Shown piece by piece: positions 37,616 to 46,012 of a stretch of DNA of 64,000 bases (position 1 is the first letter of the stretch; the number at the start of each line of letters is the position of its first letter). Position numbers and translations under genes: made by a program. The DNA is from Streptomyces tuirus (GTDB lineage: Bacteria; Actinomycetota; Actinomycetes; Streptomycetales; Streptomycetaceae), in the NCBI GenBank assembly GCA_018195615.1, contig JAGTPG010000001.1, forward strand, positions 1,178,001-1,242,000, given 5' to 3'. The notes under the pieces were generated by a model, which saw only the letters and a list, made by a program, of their open reading frames with translations, was not told the origin of the DNA and did not search any database.

Positions 37616-38782
37616 TCACTCCTGGCCCCGGACGCCGTCAGGGAGTCGCCCGTCGTCGCACAGTGCGGCTCCGCCGCACGCGGCGGGCCGGGTCCGGAGG
37701 GGAACGCCGTTCGCGCGCAGCACCTCGCGGACGTCGAGGATCAGCGGGAAGACCTCGTGGTTGCGGTCCTCACCCTGCTCGTCCCAGGCCCGCTGCTCGG
37801 CCTCCACGGCCATGCGGTCCTCGGCGAACACGCGCTCGGTGAAGCGCCGGATGAACGGCCAGGCCAGCTGGAGCACGCCCGGAATCCCGGGTTTCTCGAT
37901 CATGAGCAGGCCGTAGGCGTGGCAGGTGCGCTGCTCGGCGTCCTCGGGTACGTAGGCGACCCAGAGGCGGAAGGCCGGGTGTTCGGCGTTCTCCGGGACC
38001 AGGTCGAGGGTCTGGTACGGGTACTCGGTGCGGATCGTCATGACATCGGCGGTGCCGCCTCCGATGCCCTCGGCGGCCAGCAGGCCGGCGCTGCGGTTGC
38101 GCTTCCCGCCCGTGTGGGTGAAAAGGTACCTGGCCTCCACCGACCGCTCGTCGGCTTCGTACCCCAGCAGTTCGGGGTGGAGCCTTCCGACGACGCCGCG
38201 GTGGAGGAACTGGTGGTTCATGTCGAGGAGGTTCTCGTGCATGAACGAGTAGTGGCAGCGCACGGTCCGGGAGTACGTCATGGTCAGGTACCGCGGTGAG
38301 TCGAAGGCCGGCAGCTCGGGCAGGGGTGTGGCCGCGGCGCGCTGCGGGTCGCCCGGGAAGACGAACACCAGGCCGTACGCCTCGCGGACGGGGTAGCCGC
38401 GTACGCCGCGGGGTGGCCGGCGGTCGCCTTTGGCCAGATACGGGATCTGCGAGATGCGGCCGTCGCCACGGTAGGCCCAGGCGTGGTAGCGGCAGCGGAG
38501 GATCTCGCCCTCCACGACTCCCATGCTCAACGGCACCTGCCGGTGGGCGCACCGGTCCTCCAGCGCGTGGACCTCACCGCTCCTGCCGCGGAAGAGGGCG
38601 ATGCGCTCGCCCGCGAACGCGGTGGCCAGCACCCGCTCGCGGCGCACGCGCCGGGACAGGGCGACCGGGTACCAGTAGTCAGGGTTGGCGCCCACCCGCC
38701 GGAGATCGGCCTTGGCGGCGGCCGCTTCGCTGTGCCCCGAGGGCTCGGCGGCGAGGGCGGTGGCCCTGTCGGTCTCGGTCAT
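37616..38782 (-). CDS. Rieske-type non-heme iron oxygenase, alpha subunit
   Basis: ATG 38782 follows GGAGAGGT; the longer frame upstream lacks a ribosome site. The 388-residue protein has the Rieske cluster ligands C78/H80 and C97/H100 (CAHRQVPLS and CRYHAWAYRGDG) and the mononuclear iron site in HENLLDMNHQFLHRG (two His plus an upstream Asp). Such enzymes hydroxylate or demethylate aromatic or natural-product substrates using a reductase. No reductase or ferredoxin partner is adjacent, other than the unrelated [2Fe-2S] protein. The substrate is unknown. It is transcribed away from the siderophore synthetase gene behind it. Confidence 0.9.
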   Translation of the reverse strand: MTETDRATALAAEPSGHSEAAAAKADLRRVGANPDYWYPVALSRRVRRERVLATAFAGERIALFRGRSGEVHALEDRCAHRQVPLSMGVVEGEILRCRYHAWAYRGDGRISQIPYLAKGDRRPPRGVRGYPVREAYGLVFVFPGDPQRAAATPLPELPAFDSPRYLTMTYSRTVRCHYSFMHENLLDMNHQFLHRGVVGRLHPELLGYEADERSVEARYLFTHTGGKRNRSAGLLAAEGIGGGTADVMTIRTEYPYQTLDLVPENAEHPAFRLWVAYVPEDAEQRTCHAYGLLMIEKPGIPGVLQLAWPFIRRFTERVFAEDRMAVEAEQRAWDEQGEDRNHEVFPLILDVREVLRANGVPLRTRPAACGGAALCDDGRLPDGVRGQE

Positions 38783-39076
38783 ACCTCTCCTCGCAGGTGG
38801 GACACGGCACGGACAGCCACCCGGCCGGGCCGGGCCCGGCCCGCCGTCGCGGCGAACACCCTTCGGCTCCCTCACCCTGACCTTCACCCGCCCCCGATGC
38901 CCTGCCGGAGGGTCCGGACGGGTGAGCGGCCACACACGCACGCCGAGGCGTGAGTAACCGGCGCAGTCCGCCGACGCGGCGAGCGGGTGTCGGCGTCACG
39001 GTCGGCGGACGTGGGACAGGGCCCGTGTGGGGTCGGGGCCCGGGTGGGCTCGGGTCCCGGTCGGCTTCGGTGGGGG
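38783..39076. other. Gap of 294 bp without a gene
   Basis: It holds the leader of the Rieske gene and the 3' region of the IucA/IucC-like gene. A run of GTCGGGGCCCGGGTGGG-like sequence near 39030-39070 is low-complexity GC. No open frame with coding character, operator or convincing hairpin was recognised. Confidence 0.5.
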
Positions 39077-40607
39077 CTACGCGTCGCGCAGTGGGTTGGG
39101 CAGCGGGAGGTACCGCGCGTCCGCGCCGTTCGCGTTCGTCCAGCGGAGCAGGAGGTTCGTCTTGGCCGGAAGGGTCGGTGCGGTGAGCAGCGCGGGGATC
39201 TCGGGGAGGTCGTGCCGGGCGAGTTCGCGGCGGGCGGCGGGCCAGGGGTCGAGGCCGGGGTGGCGTTCGGCCAGGGCGCCGGCGATCTCGACGAGGTGGT
39301 TGACGACCAGGCAGTACACGAGCCGCTCCCAGCCCGCTTCCCGCGACACCTCCGGCAGCAGCTTCACGCCCTCGGCGTCCCGGTACAGCGCCTGCACGGG
39401 CATGCCGTCGGCGTCCACGGCCACCAGGGTGTTCTGCAGATGCGCCTCGATGACGACGCCGTGCCCGGCGAAGGCCGCCAGCGCCGGGGCACGACCTGCG
39501 CGAGATAAGCCGCCCACCAGGCCTCGGGGTCGGCGGCACGGTCGAGCGGGCTGCCGTCGAAGCCCTCGACGAGCCCGGCGGCCAGCAGCGGGGTCGCGCC
39601 GGGCAGGAGCCGCCCGCCGAAGCCGTCGCGGACCAGGACGGCCAGGGCCTCGAAGGCGAAGTCGGCGGTGCGGTACCCGCGGTCGCTCAGCCAGGCCGGG
39701 GGGCCGTCGAAGGTCTCGAAGGCGGCACACACGGCCGCGTCGGTCCGGCGCAGCGCGAGCAGGTCGTGGCGCCACAGCCGGCGGATGTCGTTGGTGATGC
39801 GCACGTCCAGGCTGAACTTCAGGAAAAGGTCATGTTCGGGCGTGTAGAGCGTGCGGATCGCCGCAGTGGGCCAGGTGTCGGAGCCGGTCGTGCCGAGCCG
39901 GACCAGTCTGCCGTCCGCGAAGGCGGCGGCGAGCTCCGGACCGGCCAGGTCGAGCTGCCAGGGGTGGGCGGGCAGCAGCCGGTAGCCCGGCGGGGCCGTG
40001 CCGAGCGCGTCGAGGGCCGAGGTGTCGCCCTCCTCGACGACGGTGTCCTCGCGCAGCCCGAGCAGCGTCAGCGGGAACCGGGCGTACGCCTCGGGCGCGT
40101 ACGGCAGCCAGCCGGCCGCGGGACCGCCCCCGCGCGCCTTGGGGGCGGGGTGGTGGGTGTGGCCGGTGAGGAGGGACTGCTCGGAGAGCCGGTAGGGGTC
40201 GTCGGGCGGGGTCGCCCGAGCGCGGGCGGCCAGCAGCGCGGCCACCGCGTCCCGGCTGTCGAGCATCTCGGCGGGCAGTTCGTGGTTGGACAGGCCGGTG
40301 TGCCGGCGCAGTTCCTCGGCGACGAGTTTGACCAGTTCCGTATGGCCGACGCGCTGCCAGCCGTCCGCCACGCGGATCTCGGGCTCCGCGGGCCGCCGCG
40401 TGCCGCGCACGCGCAGCAGGCGGTCCCGCCGGGCAGGTGGTGGACCCGGTGTTCACCGGCCCGACGCACCGGCCAGGCCACCTCCCGCAGCAGGCAGTTC
40501 AGCAGCGGTACGGCGGCGTACGCGTCGGCGAGGCCGCCGTTGGCCGTGATGTCGCCGTGGTCGGAGTCGCCGTCGGCGGTCGGGGGCATGAGGTCCACGC
40601 GATCCAC
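39077..40607 (-). CDS. NIS siderophore synthetase (IucA/IucC family), two frameshifts
   Basis: GTG 40607 (VDRVDLMPPTADGDSDHGD) has AGGGA five bases upstream; ATG 40589 is the alternative. Family blocks are YRLLPAHPWQLDL, LFLKFSLDVRITNDIRRLW (ATP/carboxylate site), GHGVVIEAHLQNTLV, KTNLLLRWTNANG and the ending YLPLPNPLRDA. Bases are missing near 40430 and 39490; repaired length is 510 residues. The enzymes condense citrate or other carboxylates with amines or alcohols using ATP, in NRPS-independent siderophore assembly. A second family member is transcribed divergently 110 bp away, so the two probably act on the same product. No clear iron-box (DmdR/IdeR site) was seen between them. Confidence 0.88.
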
Positions 40608-40717
40608 TCGTTCCCTGTGTTCCCCGCGGTCCTCAAGGACCTCCGGGCGGAGATGATCAGTATGTATGTCGTCGTCATCCCGTCGTGACGCCCTATTCGT
40701 ACCCGAGGAGCCCTCCC

Positions 40718-42211
40718 GTGCACCGTCCCCCCACCGCCGAGGCCGAGGTCGCCGACGAGCTGGCCGTCGTACGGCCCGGTCTCCTGCCGCGGTACGAGGC
40801 CGAACTGCCCGGGGCCCGGGCTGCCGTGCTGTCCCGCCTGTGGCGCGGTCTCGCCCACGATCCACTGCCCTGGGTCACCCGCGGGGAGCAGGGCCGGGAC
40901 GGCCTGACCCTGTGCCTGTCCGACGGCCGGCGGCTGCACGGCCCCCGGCCGGATCCGTACGCGACCGGTGCCTACGTCACCGTCGTCCGGCTCGGCGAGG
41001 CGGAGTACGACGATCCGGCTCGGCTGGTGACGGACCTCGCCGTAGCGCACTCCGCGTCCTTCGCCGCCGAAGTCGGGCACAGCGTCGCCTCGTTGGCGCT
41101 GTCGAGGGCGGGGCAGGAGGGGCACGTGCCGGACGAGTGGCCGGAGACCGACTGGGAGTGGGAGCAGCGGATCGTCGACGGGCATCCGTTCCATCCGACC
41201 TGCCGGTCCCGGCCCGGTTTCTCGGTGGCCGAGCAGTTCGCCTACGGGCCCGAGCACCGGCCGGTCGTGGAGCTCGGGCTGGTGCCGGTGCGGGCGGAGG
41301 AGTGCCTGGTGACCGGTGTGTGGCCGGAGGAGCTGCGGGACGGGGGGCGGGTGGTGCTGCCGGTGCATCCGTGGCAGGCGGCGCACGTACTGAAGCGGAC
41401 GTGCGAGGAGCGGCTGACCGCACATCCCCTGATGTCCCTGCGGACGCTCGCCCTGCCCGGTGGGGCGCACGTCAAGACCTCGCTCAGTGCCCGGCTGACG
41501 TCGTCGGTGCGGGACATCTCGCTGCCCTCGGTCGCCGCGTCCGCCGTGCTGTCGGACTTCGCCGAGGCGACGGCCTCGCGCACGGACGGCCTGCTGCACA
41601 TGACCCGCACCCTGGGCGCGGCGGCCGGCTCCCCCGACTTCGCGGCCGTCCTGCGGGAGTCGCCGCTGACGTACGCGTCGAACGGCGAACGTGTCTTGCC
41701 GGTGGCGGCGCTCGCCACCACCGCACTGCCCCGCTCCCCGGGGTGGCTGGCCGGCTTCGCGCGCCTCGCCCTCACCGTCGGTCTGCGGCTGCTGGAGCTG
41801 GGCGTGGCCCTGGAGGCGCACGGCCAGAACCTCCTGGTGGTCCTGTCGCGGGCGGGTGACCCGCTGCGGCTGGTCTACCGGGACCTGGCCGACATCCGGG
41901 TCAGCCCCGCCCGTCTCGCCCGGCACGGCATCGCGGTGCCGGACCTGCCCGCCCGCATGGTCTCGGACGACGAACGCACGCTGCGGCGCAAGCTGTTCGG
42001 TTCGCTCGTGGCGGGCGCGCTGGCCGGTACGGCAGGGTCGGGGGCGGCGCTCGCGCAGGCCCTTCAGGCGGCCGTGCCGGATCTCCCGCGCGGCCCGGAG
42101 CTGGCGGCGCTGTGCGCGGAGCCACTGCCCACGAAGGCGCTGACGCTGATGCGGCTCTCGCCGCGGCGGGCCGGCGACCAGTGGGCGGAACTGCCCAATC
42201 CCCTTGTCTGA
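40718..42211 (+). CDS. NIS siderophore synthetase (IucA/IucC family)
   Basis: GTG 40718 is chosen because GAGGAG lies seven bases upstream; the in-frame GTG at 40685 lacks one. The 497-residue protein has VVLPVHPWQAAHVL, HVKTSLSARLTSSVRDISL (the nucleotide-site block), GVALEAHGQNLLVVL, and KALTLMRLSPRRAGDQWAEL with the ending NPLV. It is intact. Together with the divergent homologue it should form a hydroxamate or citrate-type siderophore from two or more condensations. Missing from the neighbourhood are a lysine/ornithine hydroxylase, acyltransferase and transporter, so the cluster is either minimal or completed elsewhere. Confidence 0.92.
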   Translation: MHRPPTAEAEVADELAVVRPGLLPRYEAELPGARAAVLSRLWRGLAHDPLPWVTRGEQGRDGLTLCLSDGRRLHGPRPDPYATGAYVTVVRLGEAEYDDPARLVTDLAVAHSASFAAEVGHSVASLALSRAGQEGHVPDEWPETDWEWEQRIVDGHPFHPTCRSRPGFSVAEQFAYGPEHRPVVELGLVPVRAEECLVTGVWPEELRDGGRVVLPVHPWQAAHVLKRTCEERLTAHPLMSLRTLALPGGAHVKTSLSARLTSSVRDISLPSVAASAVLSDFAEATASRTDGLLHMTRTLGAAAGSPDFAAVLRESPLTYASNGERVLPVAALATTALPRSPGWLAGFARLALTVGLRLLELGVALEAHGQNLLVVLSRAGDPLRLVYRDLADIRVSPARLARHGIAVPDLPARMVSDDERTLRRKLFGSLVAGALAGTAGSGAALAQALQAAVPDLPRGPELAALCAEPLPTKALTLMRLSPRRAGDQWAELPNPLV

Positions 42212-42242
42212 GCCCCGTTTGGGAACACGAACCCGGTGATCA

Positions 42243-42777
42243 ATGAGATCCGCGATGATCACAAGGAAACGGCCGGCGGCCGTGGTCCGTGCCCTGCTCG
42301 CCGTGTTGACGGCCAGAACGGGGCGCAGACACGCACCGCCGCGGCGGAAGCGTCCTCCGTTGAGCTGGCCTGCGTGCCGCGCACCGTCCGCGCCTGGTCG
42401 GAGCCGTGGTCGAACCACCCGCTGCCGGGCGCGTACTACGTCCGGCTGACGGCCGCCGGTGTGCCGCCTCCTACCTCGGCCTTCCGGTCGGCGCCGAAGT
42501 CCGGGTGGATGCCAAGGACATCGGCGGTTCGGGGGCGGTGGACGGCTCGCTCGCGGAGCCCCGGGTACCGGGGATCGCGGCCGAGCCCGAGGAGGGGCAG
42601 GAGGACGCGGCGGTGCCGGCCTCCCCGGAACCCGAGGACGTCTGGACGTCCGGCTGGTGGTCGGACCGGTGGGTGTGGACCGCGGTGGGCGGCGCACTGG
42701 CCGCGCTGGCGGGTGTCGGCGGCTACGCGCTGACGCGCGGGTCGGGCCGTCCGGCCCGGGTGTCTCCGAACGCCTGA
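42243..42777 (+). CDS. Cell-surface protein with signal peptide and C-terminal membrane anchor, two frameshifts
   Basis: No known family. ATG 42243 (or 42255) begins MRSAMITRKRPAAVVRALLA, a signal-like stretch. Restoring bases near 42310 and 42465 joins QTRTAAAEASSVELACVPRT, GAYYVRLTAAG and GAEVRVDAKDIGGSGAVDGS into one ~178-residue chain. An acidic Pro/Glu linker (EPEEGQEDAAVPASPEPED) leads to a single membrane helix, WVWTAVGGALAALAGVGGYA, and a basic tail. It is therefore likely to be displayed outside and anchored at the C-terminus. It follows the siderophore synthetase by 31 bp and may be co-transcribed. Function unknown. Confidence 0.55.
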
Positions 42778-42787
42778 CACCGTCCCA

Positions 42788-42811
42788 GAAGGCCCGCTTC
42801 GGCGGGCCTTC
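42788..42811. terminator. Perfect bidirectional terminator hairpin
   Basis: Ten-bp arms GAAGGCCCGC (42788-42797) and GCGGGCCTTC (42802-42811) flank a TTCG tetraloop. It sits between two convergent stops (42777 and 42814). Confidence 0.9.
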
Positions 42812-42813
42812 CC

Positions 42814-43438
42814 TCATGTCTCGCGGAGCGCTTTCGCGAGCGTGCCCTCGCCGGTCACCTCGATCCGGCCGTCCCGCACGGCCTGCGCCAGGGTCAGCTC
42901 CCCCCGGCCGAGCGCCGTGCACGTGCCGGTGTCCAGGACCAGCCGGGCGTCCGGCTCACCGGGGGCGGGCCCGTCGCCGTACACGGGCCCGTCCTCGGCA
43001 CCGGCGCGGAGGTGGAACAGCCCCTCCTCCAGGCTCACTTCGACGAGTCCCTCCCCGTCGAGCAGGCGCAGCAGCGGCAGGGCGAACCAGTGCGCCCGTA
43101 CCGCGTCGGTGGGGCGCCGCTCCCGAGCTCCGCCTGCCCCCACGCCCCAGCGCCTGGAGCACGGGCAGCACCTCGCGTCCGCGAGCGGTGACTTCGTACA
43201 CAGAGGCCGCGCCGGGCGGGGGCAGCCGCCGCCGGGTCGCGAGGCCGTCGCGCTCCATGTCCCTCAGCCGCGAGGCGAGTACGTCCGTGCTGACGCCGGG
43301 CAGGTCGGCGTGCAGGTCGGTGTAGCGGCGGGGACCGGCGAGGAGCTCCCGGACGATCAGCAGGGTCCAGCGGTCGCCGACGACGTCGAGCGCACGGGCG
43401 GCGGAACAGTACTGGTCGTAGCTTCGGCGAGGTGGCAT
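42814..43438 (-). CDS. HxlR-type winged-helix regulator with SCP2-like C-terminal domain, frameshifted
   Basis: ATG 43438 (MPPRRSYDQYCSAARALDVV). The first 95 residues are a HxlR-type winged helix: GDRWTLLIVRELLAGPRRYTD, PGVSTDVLASRLRDMERDGL, YEVTARGREVLPVL. The second half, AVRAHWFALPLLRLLDGEGL and TGTCTALGRGELTLAQAVRD, ending GTLAKALRET, resembles a small SCP2-type lipid/sterol-binding domain. Two bases are missing near 43110-43150; repaired length is 208. The fusion suggests a ligand-sensing repressor. Two palindromes lie between it and the divergent aminotransferase and are likely its operators. Confidence 0.8.
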
Positions 43439-43460
43439 GCGACGCAGTCTAGACAAGTTG

Positions 43461-43495
43461 TTGGACTTTCCAAGCTGCTACTTGGTAAAACCAAG
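43461..43495. promoter_or_regulatory. Two palindromes in the HxlR/aminotransferase divergent promoter
   Basis: TTGGA-CTT-TCCAA (43461-43473) and CTTGGT-AAA-ACCAAG (43481-43495) are both perfect, share the TTGG/CCAA core and lie 21 bp apart centre to centre. The second resembles operators recalled for HxlR-type regulators. Confidence 0.65.
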
Positions 43496-43526
43496 CAACA
43501 CCAGATTCCGGAGGGGAAGCGCGCGC

Positions 43527-44735
43527 ATGGAGTTCCGGCAGTCGAGCAAGCTCAGCGAGGTCTGTTACGAGATCCGCGGCCCGGTCATAGAGCACGCCAA
43601 CGCGCTGGAGGAGGCGGGCCACAGCGTGCTGCGCCTGAACACCGGCAATCCCGCGCTCTTCGGGTTCGAGGCGCCCGAGGAGATCCTCCAGGACATGATC
43701 CGGATGCTGCCGCGGGCGCACGGCTACACCGACTCGCGCGGCATCCTGTCCGCCCGCCGGGCGGTCGCCCAGCGCTACCAGACGCTGGGCCTGGAGGTCG
43801 GCGTCGACGACGTCTTCCTCGGCAACGGCGTGTCCGAGCTGGTCTCCATGGCCGTGCAGGCGCTCATCGAGGACGGCGACGAGATCCTGATCCCCGCCCC
43901 GGACTTCCCCCTCTGGACGGCGGTGACGACCCTCGCGGGCGGCAAGGCGGTCCACTACCTGTGCGACGAACAGGCCGACTGGTACCCGGACCTGGACGAC
44001 ATGACGTCGAAGATCACCGACCGTACGAAGGCGGTCGTGATCATCAACCCCAACAACCCCACCGGCGCGGTCTACCCGAAGGAGATCGTCGAGGGCATCC
44101 TCGACCTGGCCCGCCGCCACGGCCTGATGGTGTTCGCCGACGAGATCTACGACCAGATCCTCTACGACGACGCCGTGCACCACTCGGCCGCCGCGCTCGC
44201 CCCCGACCTGGTGGTCCTCACCTTCTGCGGCCTGTCGAAGACCTACCGCGTGGCGGGCTTCCGCTCGGGCTGGATGGTGGTCACGGGCCCGAGGCAGCAC
44301 GCGAAGGACTACCTGGAGGGCCTCACCATGCTGGCCTCCATGCGGCTGTGCGCCAACGCGCCCGCCCAGTACGCCATCCAGGCCGCGCTCGGCGGCCGGC
44401 AGTCCATCGGCGAGCTGACCGCCCCCGGCGGACGGCTGCTGGAACAGCGGGACGTGGCCTGGGAGAAGCTCAACGAGATCCCCGGCGTGACGTGCGTGAA
44501 GCCGAAGGGCGCGCTGTACGCCTTCCCGCGGCTGGATCCCAAGGTGCACCGGATCCACGACGACGAGCAGTTCGTGCTGGACCTGCTGCTGCGGGAGAAG
44601 ATCCAGGTGGTCCAGGGCACGGGCTTCAACTGGCCGACCCCGGATCACTTCCGCATCCTGACCCTGCCGCACGCCGACGACCTGGAGGCGGCGATCGGGC
44701 GGATCGGGCGGTTCCTGAGCGGGTACCGCCAGTAG
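43527..44735 (+). CDS. PLP-dependent aminotransferase (AlaA/AlaT-like alanine transaminase)
   Basis: ATG 43527 follows GAGGGGAAG. The 402-residue fold-type I aminotransferase starts MEFRQSSKLSEVCYEIRGPV, a hallmark of glutamate-pyruvate transaminases AlaA/AlaT. Also visible: LRLNTGNPALFGF, the YTDSRG site, INPNNPTGAVYP, ADEIYDQILYD, the PLP Lys in CGLSKTYRVAGFRSGW, and the substrate Arg in HFRILTLPH. It interconverts pyruvate/glutamate with alanine/2-oxoglutarate in the cytoplasm. It is divergent from the HxlR-type gene with two shared palindromes, so its expression is probably controlled by that regulator. Confidence 0.92.
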   Translation: MEFRQSSKLSEVCYEIRGPVIEHANALEEAGHSVLRLNTGNPALFGFEAPEEILQDMIRMLPRAHGYTDSRGILSARRAVAQRYQTLGLEVGVDDVFLGNGVSELVSMAVQALIEDGDEILIPAPDFPLWTAVTTLAGGKAVHYLCDEQADWYPDLDDMTSKITDRTKAVVIINPNNPTGAVYPKEIVEGILDLARRHGLMVFADEIYDQILYDDAVHHSAAALAPDLVVLTFCGLSKTYRVAGFRSGWMVVTGPRQHAKDYLEGLTMLASMRLCANAPAQYAIQAALGGRQSIGELTAPGGRLLEQRDVAWEKLNEIPGVTCVKPKGALYAFPRLDPKVHRIHDDEQFVLDLLLREKIQVVQGTGFNWPTPDHFRILTLPHADDLEAAIGRIGRFLSGYRQ

Positions 44736-44772
44736 GCGCGGTTGTCAGTGGCGGGTCGTAGCCTTCCAGCAG

Positions 44773-44839
44773 GTGGGGCGAGCGCCCCACGGCCTGTCCC
44801 CGGGCCTGTCCCCGTGCCTGTCCCCGTGCCTGTCCCTGG
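44773..44839. repeat. Hairpin followed by four 12-bp tandem repeats
   Basis: GTGGGGCGAGCGCCCCAC (44773-44790) folds on itself and can end aminotransferase transcription. It abuts four units of GCCTGTCCCCGT (44792-44803, 44804-44815, 44816-44827, 44828-44839, the first and last ending GG). The array stops 18 bp before the next gene's GTG, so it lies in that gene's leader. Confidence 0.8.
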
Positions 44840-44857
44840 GCCGGAGAGGAGTGTGCC

Positions 44858-45487
44858 GTGACCCGACCGCCGACCGCCGCGCAGCGGCGGGTCATCGACG
44901 CCGCCGATCCGGTGACCGGGCGGCTGCGGGGCACGGAGGCGCAGCTCGCGTCACTGGTGAAGCGGGGGCTCGCCTTCCGGCATCCGAGGCCGCCGCACGA
45001 TCACTTCCTGACGCCGGAGGGCCATCGGGTACGCCAGGGCGTCATGGAGGCGCCCGCGCCCGCCGCCGAGGCCCCCGCCGACGCCGGCGTGTTCGCCGCG
45101 CGCGTCGGCGGTGAGGAGACGCCGCCGGAGAGCGGGCCCACCCGGCGGCGTGAGGTGCACAGCGCCTGGCAGGGGCTGCGGGAGCTGCGCCGGATGACCA
45201 ACGCGGACGGCGCCGTGGACCGGCCCTGCGGCTGGGAGCGGACGCATCTGGTGCAGGCCGCCGCGCTCGCGCTTGAGGCGGCCGGACACCGCCCGGCGGG
45301 GCGGGACGCCGGGGGTTACCGGGTTCGGGAGACCCCGCAGCCGGAGGCCGTCGCCGTGTACGAGCCGGACGGCGAGGCGCTGCGGACCTGCGCGGCCACC
45401 CTGCAGGGGGCAGGCTGGCAGGTGAGCGAGCACCGCGAGCCGCGCACCGGGACCCGCTATCTCCTGGCTTCACCACGCCGAGCGTGA
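44858..45487 (+). CDS. Hypothetical actinobacterial protein
   Basis: GTG 44858 after GGAGAGGAG gives 209 residues of unknown function. The N-terminus TRPPTAAQRRVIDAADPVTG and LVKRGLAFRHPRPPHDHFLT resembles a small helix-turn-helix or winged region. A disordered Ala/Pro linker follows (APAPAAEAPADAG), then HSAWQGLRELRRMTNADGAV and a C-terminal alpha/beta region (VAVYEPDGEALRTCAATLQG, GWQVSEHREPRTGTRYLLAS). No catalytic motif is seen. The DNA-binding idea is only a guess from the first 60 residues. Confidence 0.7.
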   Translation: MTRPPTAAQRRVIDAADPVTGRLRGTEAQLASLVKRGLAFRHPRPPHDHFLTPEGHRVRQGVMEAPAPAAEAPADAGVFAARVGGEETPPESGPTRRREVHSAWQGLRELRRMTNADGAVDRPCGWERTHLVQAAALALEAAGHRPAGRDAGGYRVRETPQPEAVAVYEPDGEALRTCAATLQGAGWQVSEHREPRTGTRYLLASPRRA

Positions 45488-45552
45488 TGAGCATGCCAAG
45501 ATCGGTGGATCGTTGCGTACGCCACGAGAATCCGGTGCGAGAGGGGAAGCCG

Positions 45553-45975
45553 ATGAGCGAGCCGTTTTCCGTCCCGGTGACCGTCCGCGGTTACGAGACC
45601 GATGTGCAGGGTCACCTCAACCAGAGCGTCTACCTGAACTACGCGGAGCACGCCCGCTGGTCGTTACTGCGGGCCGCGGGGATCACCCAGTCCGCGCTCA
45701 TCGGCAGCGGCGTGGGCCCGGTCGCCCTGGAGACGACCATCCGCTACAAGCGGGAGCTGCTCGCGGGCGACGAGGTGGAGGTGACCTGCGCCTTCGACTG
45801 GGGCGAGGGCAAGGTCTTCCGGATCGAGCAGACCGTCCGGAAGGCCGACGGCACGGTGGCGGCCGAGATCACCGCGGTGGGCGGACTGATGGACCTGAAG
45901 GCCCGCAAGCTGGTCACGGACCCCCAGGAACACTTCAGGAAGCTGGCGGCCGACCCGGGCTTCTTCGGGCTGTGA
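45553..45975 (+). CDS. Acyl-CoA thioesterase (4HBT hotdog family)
   Basis: ATG 45553 follows GAGAGGGGAAG, so the longer frame from 45484 is not needed. The 140-residue single hotdog domain reads FSVPVTVRGYETDVQGHLNQ, then SVYLNYAEHARWSLLRAAGI, with the catalytic Asp and the following Gly-His-Leu-Asn as in YbgC/4HBT enzymes. VALETTIRYKRELLAGDEVE forms the central strands. It hydrolyses acyl-CoA thioesters in the cytoplasm; the chain is unknown. It is convergent with the purine permease across a hairpin. Confidence 0.9.
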   Translation: MSEPFSVPVTVRGYETDVQGHLNQSVYLNYAEHARWSLLRAAGITQSALIGSGVGPVALETTIRYKRELLAGDEVEVTCAFDWGEGKVFRIEQTVRKADGTVAAEITAVGGLMDLKARKLVTDPQEHFRKLAADPGFFGL

Positions 45976-45983
45976 GGCGGGCC

Positions 45984-46012
45984 GGCCCCGGCCTCAGGGC
46001 GCGGCCGGGGCC
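45984..46012. terminator. Hairpin shared by thioesterase and permease genes
   Basis: GGCCCCGGCC (45984-45993) pairs with GGCCGGGGCC (46003-46012) around nine bases, spanning the permease stop codon and lying after the thioesterase stop. Confidence 0.65.

Noticed and set aside
40608..40717. Iron box (DmdR/IdeR operator) between the siderophore synthetases
   Set aside because: No TTAGG...CCTAA-like palindrome was found in the 110 bp.
44792..44839. CRISPR-like array
   Set aside because: Four 12-bp units without spacers; no cas genes anywhere in the window.
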